A DNA stretch of 30,000 nucleotides, from the NCBI GenBank assembly GCA_963170055.1, contig CAUJGJ010000242.1, positions 1,615,001-1,645,000 of the forward strand, read 5' to 3'. This DNA comes from Halisarca cf. caerulea (lineage: Eukaryota > Porifera > Demospongiae > Chondrillida > Halisarcidae). Shown piece by piece: positions 29,265 to 30,000 of the stretch (positions are counted from its first letter, which is position 1; each line of letters starts with the position of its first letter). The notes under the pieces were generated by a model, which saw nothing but the letters and a program-made list of their open reading frames with translations, was not told the DNA's origin and did not search any database. The position numbers were made by a program, and so were the translations under genes.

Positions 29265-29553
29265 GAATACTGTATTCACACTCTGTAAACTCATACAAAA
29301 GCATGAAATCATTATCGCACAAAAGGAAATCAATGCAGTGCCTTTCTCGAATGAGGAGAATCATCCTCCATCTACCCATGACACCCCTGAGGCACCTGAC
29401 AAAAATTCCACCATTCAAGTGGATTATACATATGCTGTGGAAGGAGTTTACAAACAGACAACTTCCAAATCAACTCTATACCGAAATATCAATAATATTA
29501 TACATGTAGGTATTATAATTTTTACTTTAACTTATAATAGTATAAGTGCATAG
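29265..29553 (+). CDS. Candidate orphan exon with tyrosine-containing tail-like peptide
   Basis: After CTAG acceptors (TTTCTAGTCCTAG) a frame stays open for 95 codons to TAG at 29551, with a possible donor (CAT|GTAGGT) at 29507. The peptide is hydrophilic and acidic (FSNEENHPPSTHDTPEAP) and then carries VDYTYAVEGVYKQ. The required incoming phase is 2, the same as at the end of the tail receptor membrane exon, so it could be an alternative cytoplasmic exon. It could equally belong to another gene or be chance. I do not recognise the sequence. Confidence 0.28.
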
Positions 29554-29661
29554 GAAAATCAGTTGTAGAGTTATGGTAGTTGTTAAAACTAAGTGGCATG
29601 ATTATTCTGAGTGTGGCCTAATATATACATCATTGATTGTCATAGTGACTAAGTTCAGCAT

Positions 29662-29837
29662 TGATGGGAGTGCTCTGCATCCATTGTGGGAGTGGTCTAC
29701 ATCAGTTGTGGGAGTGGTCTACATCAATGTTGTTATAGATCTACATTTTTAGGAGTGGTCTACATCAGTTCTGGGCATGGTCTACATCATTTGTAGGAGT
29801 GGTTTGCAAGAGTTGTAGGAGTGGTCTACATCTGCTA
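29662..29837. repeat. Minisatellite, unit about 24 bases
   Basis: About seven imperfect units of the form AGTTGTGGGAGTGGTCTACATC run from about 29662 to 29837. Decayed units (GGGAGTAATCTAATTAAC) follow near 29868. Unit length varies by a few bases. Confidence 0.88.
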
Positions 29838-30000
29838 TGCGAATAGCATAATCTTGCAGTTGATCATGGGAGTAATCTAATTAACAATTAATGGCATGAG
29901 TGGCTTAAACCAGTATCATAATATGGAGAATTAAGTGGTTGACTCTTTAATCAGTTGTGGAGCAGCTAGCAGTGATATATTGTCCACACAATGCAGTCGG

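Noticed and set aside
27037..30000. Search for a phosphatase domain in the plus-strand gene
   Set aside because: No KNRY, WPD or HCxxGxxR sequence was found after its membrane exon within the window.

Overview
This is eukaryotic, AT-rich DNA with short to medium spliced introns, dense dinucleotide microsatellites and several small inverted-repeat transposons. Its two genes are Ig/fibronectin-III receptors, one of which is a receptor tyrosine phosphatase with two phosphatase domains. That combination points to an animal. The compact introns and long near-identical FN3 exon series resemble an early-branching marine invertebrate such as a sponge, but the species cannot be proven from this sequence.

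The window is organised around a very large palindrome (about 10546-23487) with a 58-base loop at 17845-17902. Two paralogous genes start inside it and run outward, head to head. On the minus strand, 17500 to beyond position 1, is an R-PTP: signal peptide, one Ig domain, eleven FN3 domains, a membrane segment, a basic juxtamembrane exon, a complete PTP domain D1 with [11 protein letters not shown], and the first part of D2. On the plus strand, 18258-27466, is a mirror gene with the same signal peptide, Ig and eleven FN3 domains and a membrane segment. It has no phosphatase and ends in a short tail with three YxxV motifs. I assembled both exon by exon from splice sites. The frame stays open across all junctions: 28 exons and 1697 codons so far on the left, 16 exons and 1270 residues on the right.

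The arms are almost identical from the outer edge of FN3-6 to intron 1, slightly diverged around the loop, and progressively more different outward: FN3-7 very similar, FN3-8 and 9 moderately, FN3-10 and 11 weakly, intracellular parts unrelated. This gradient suggests gene conversion across the palindrome keeps the membrane-distal halves alike while the signalling ends differ. That is the logic of paired receptors: one ectodomain, one phosphatase arm and one tyrosine-tail arm. A likely bidirectional promoter, with mirrored TATATA elements about 325 bases apart, lies over the palindrome centre.

Region by region: 1-1745 holds D2 exons, the last D1 exon and CA repeats. 2025-7119 holds the remaining D1 exons, separated by microsatellites and two small DNA transposons. 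7423-10826 holds the juxtamembrane, membrane and FN3 7-11 exons plus FN3-6. 10907-14082 holds the FN3 1-5 and Ig exons. 14083-19948 holds intron 1 of both genes, both first exons, the promoter region and a 1.5 kb inverted-repeat element present only in the left arm. 19949-27466 is the mirror gene. 27467-30000 is mostly non-coding, with one candidate exon near 29.3 kb and a 24-base minisatellite near 29.7 kb.
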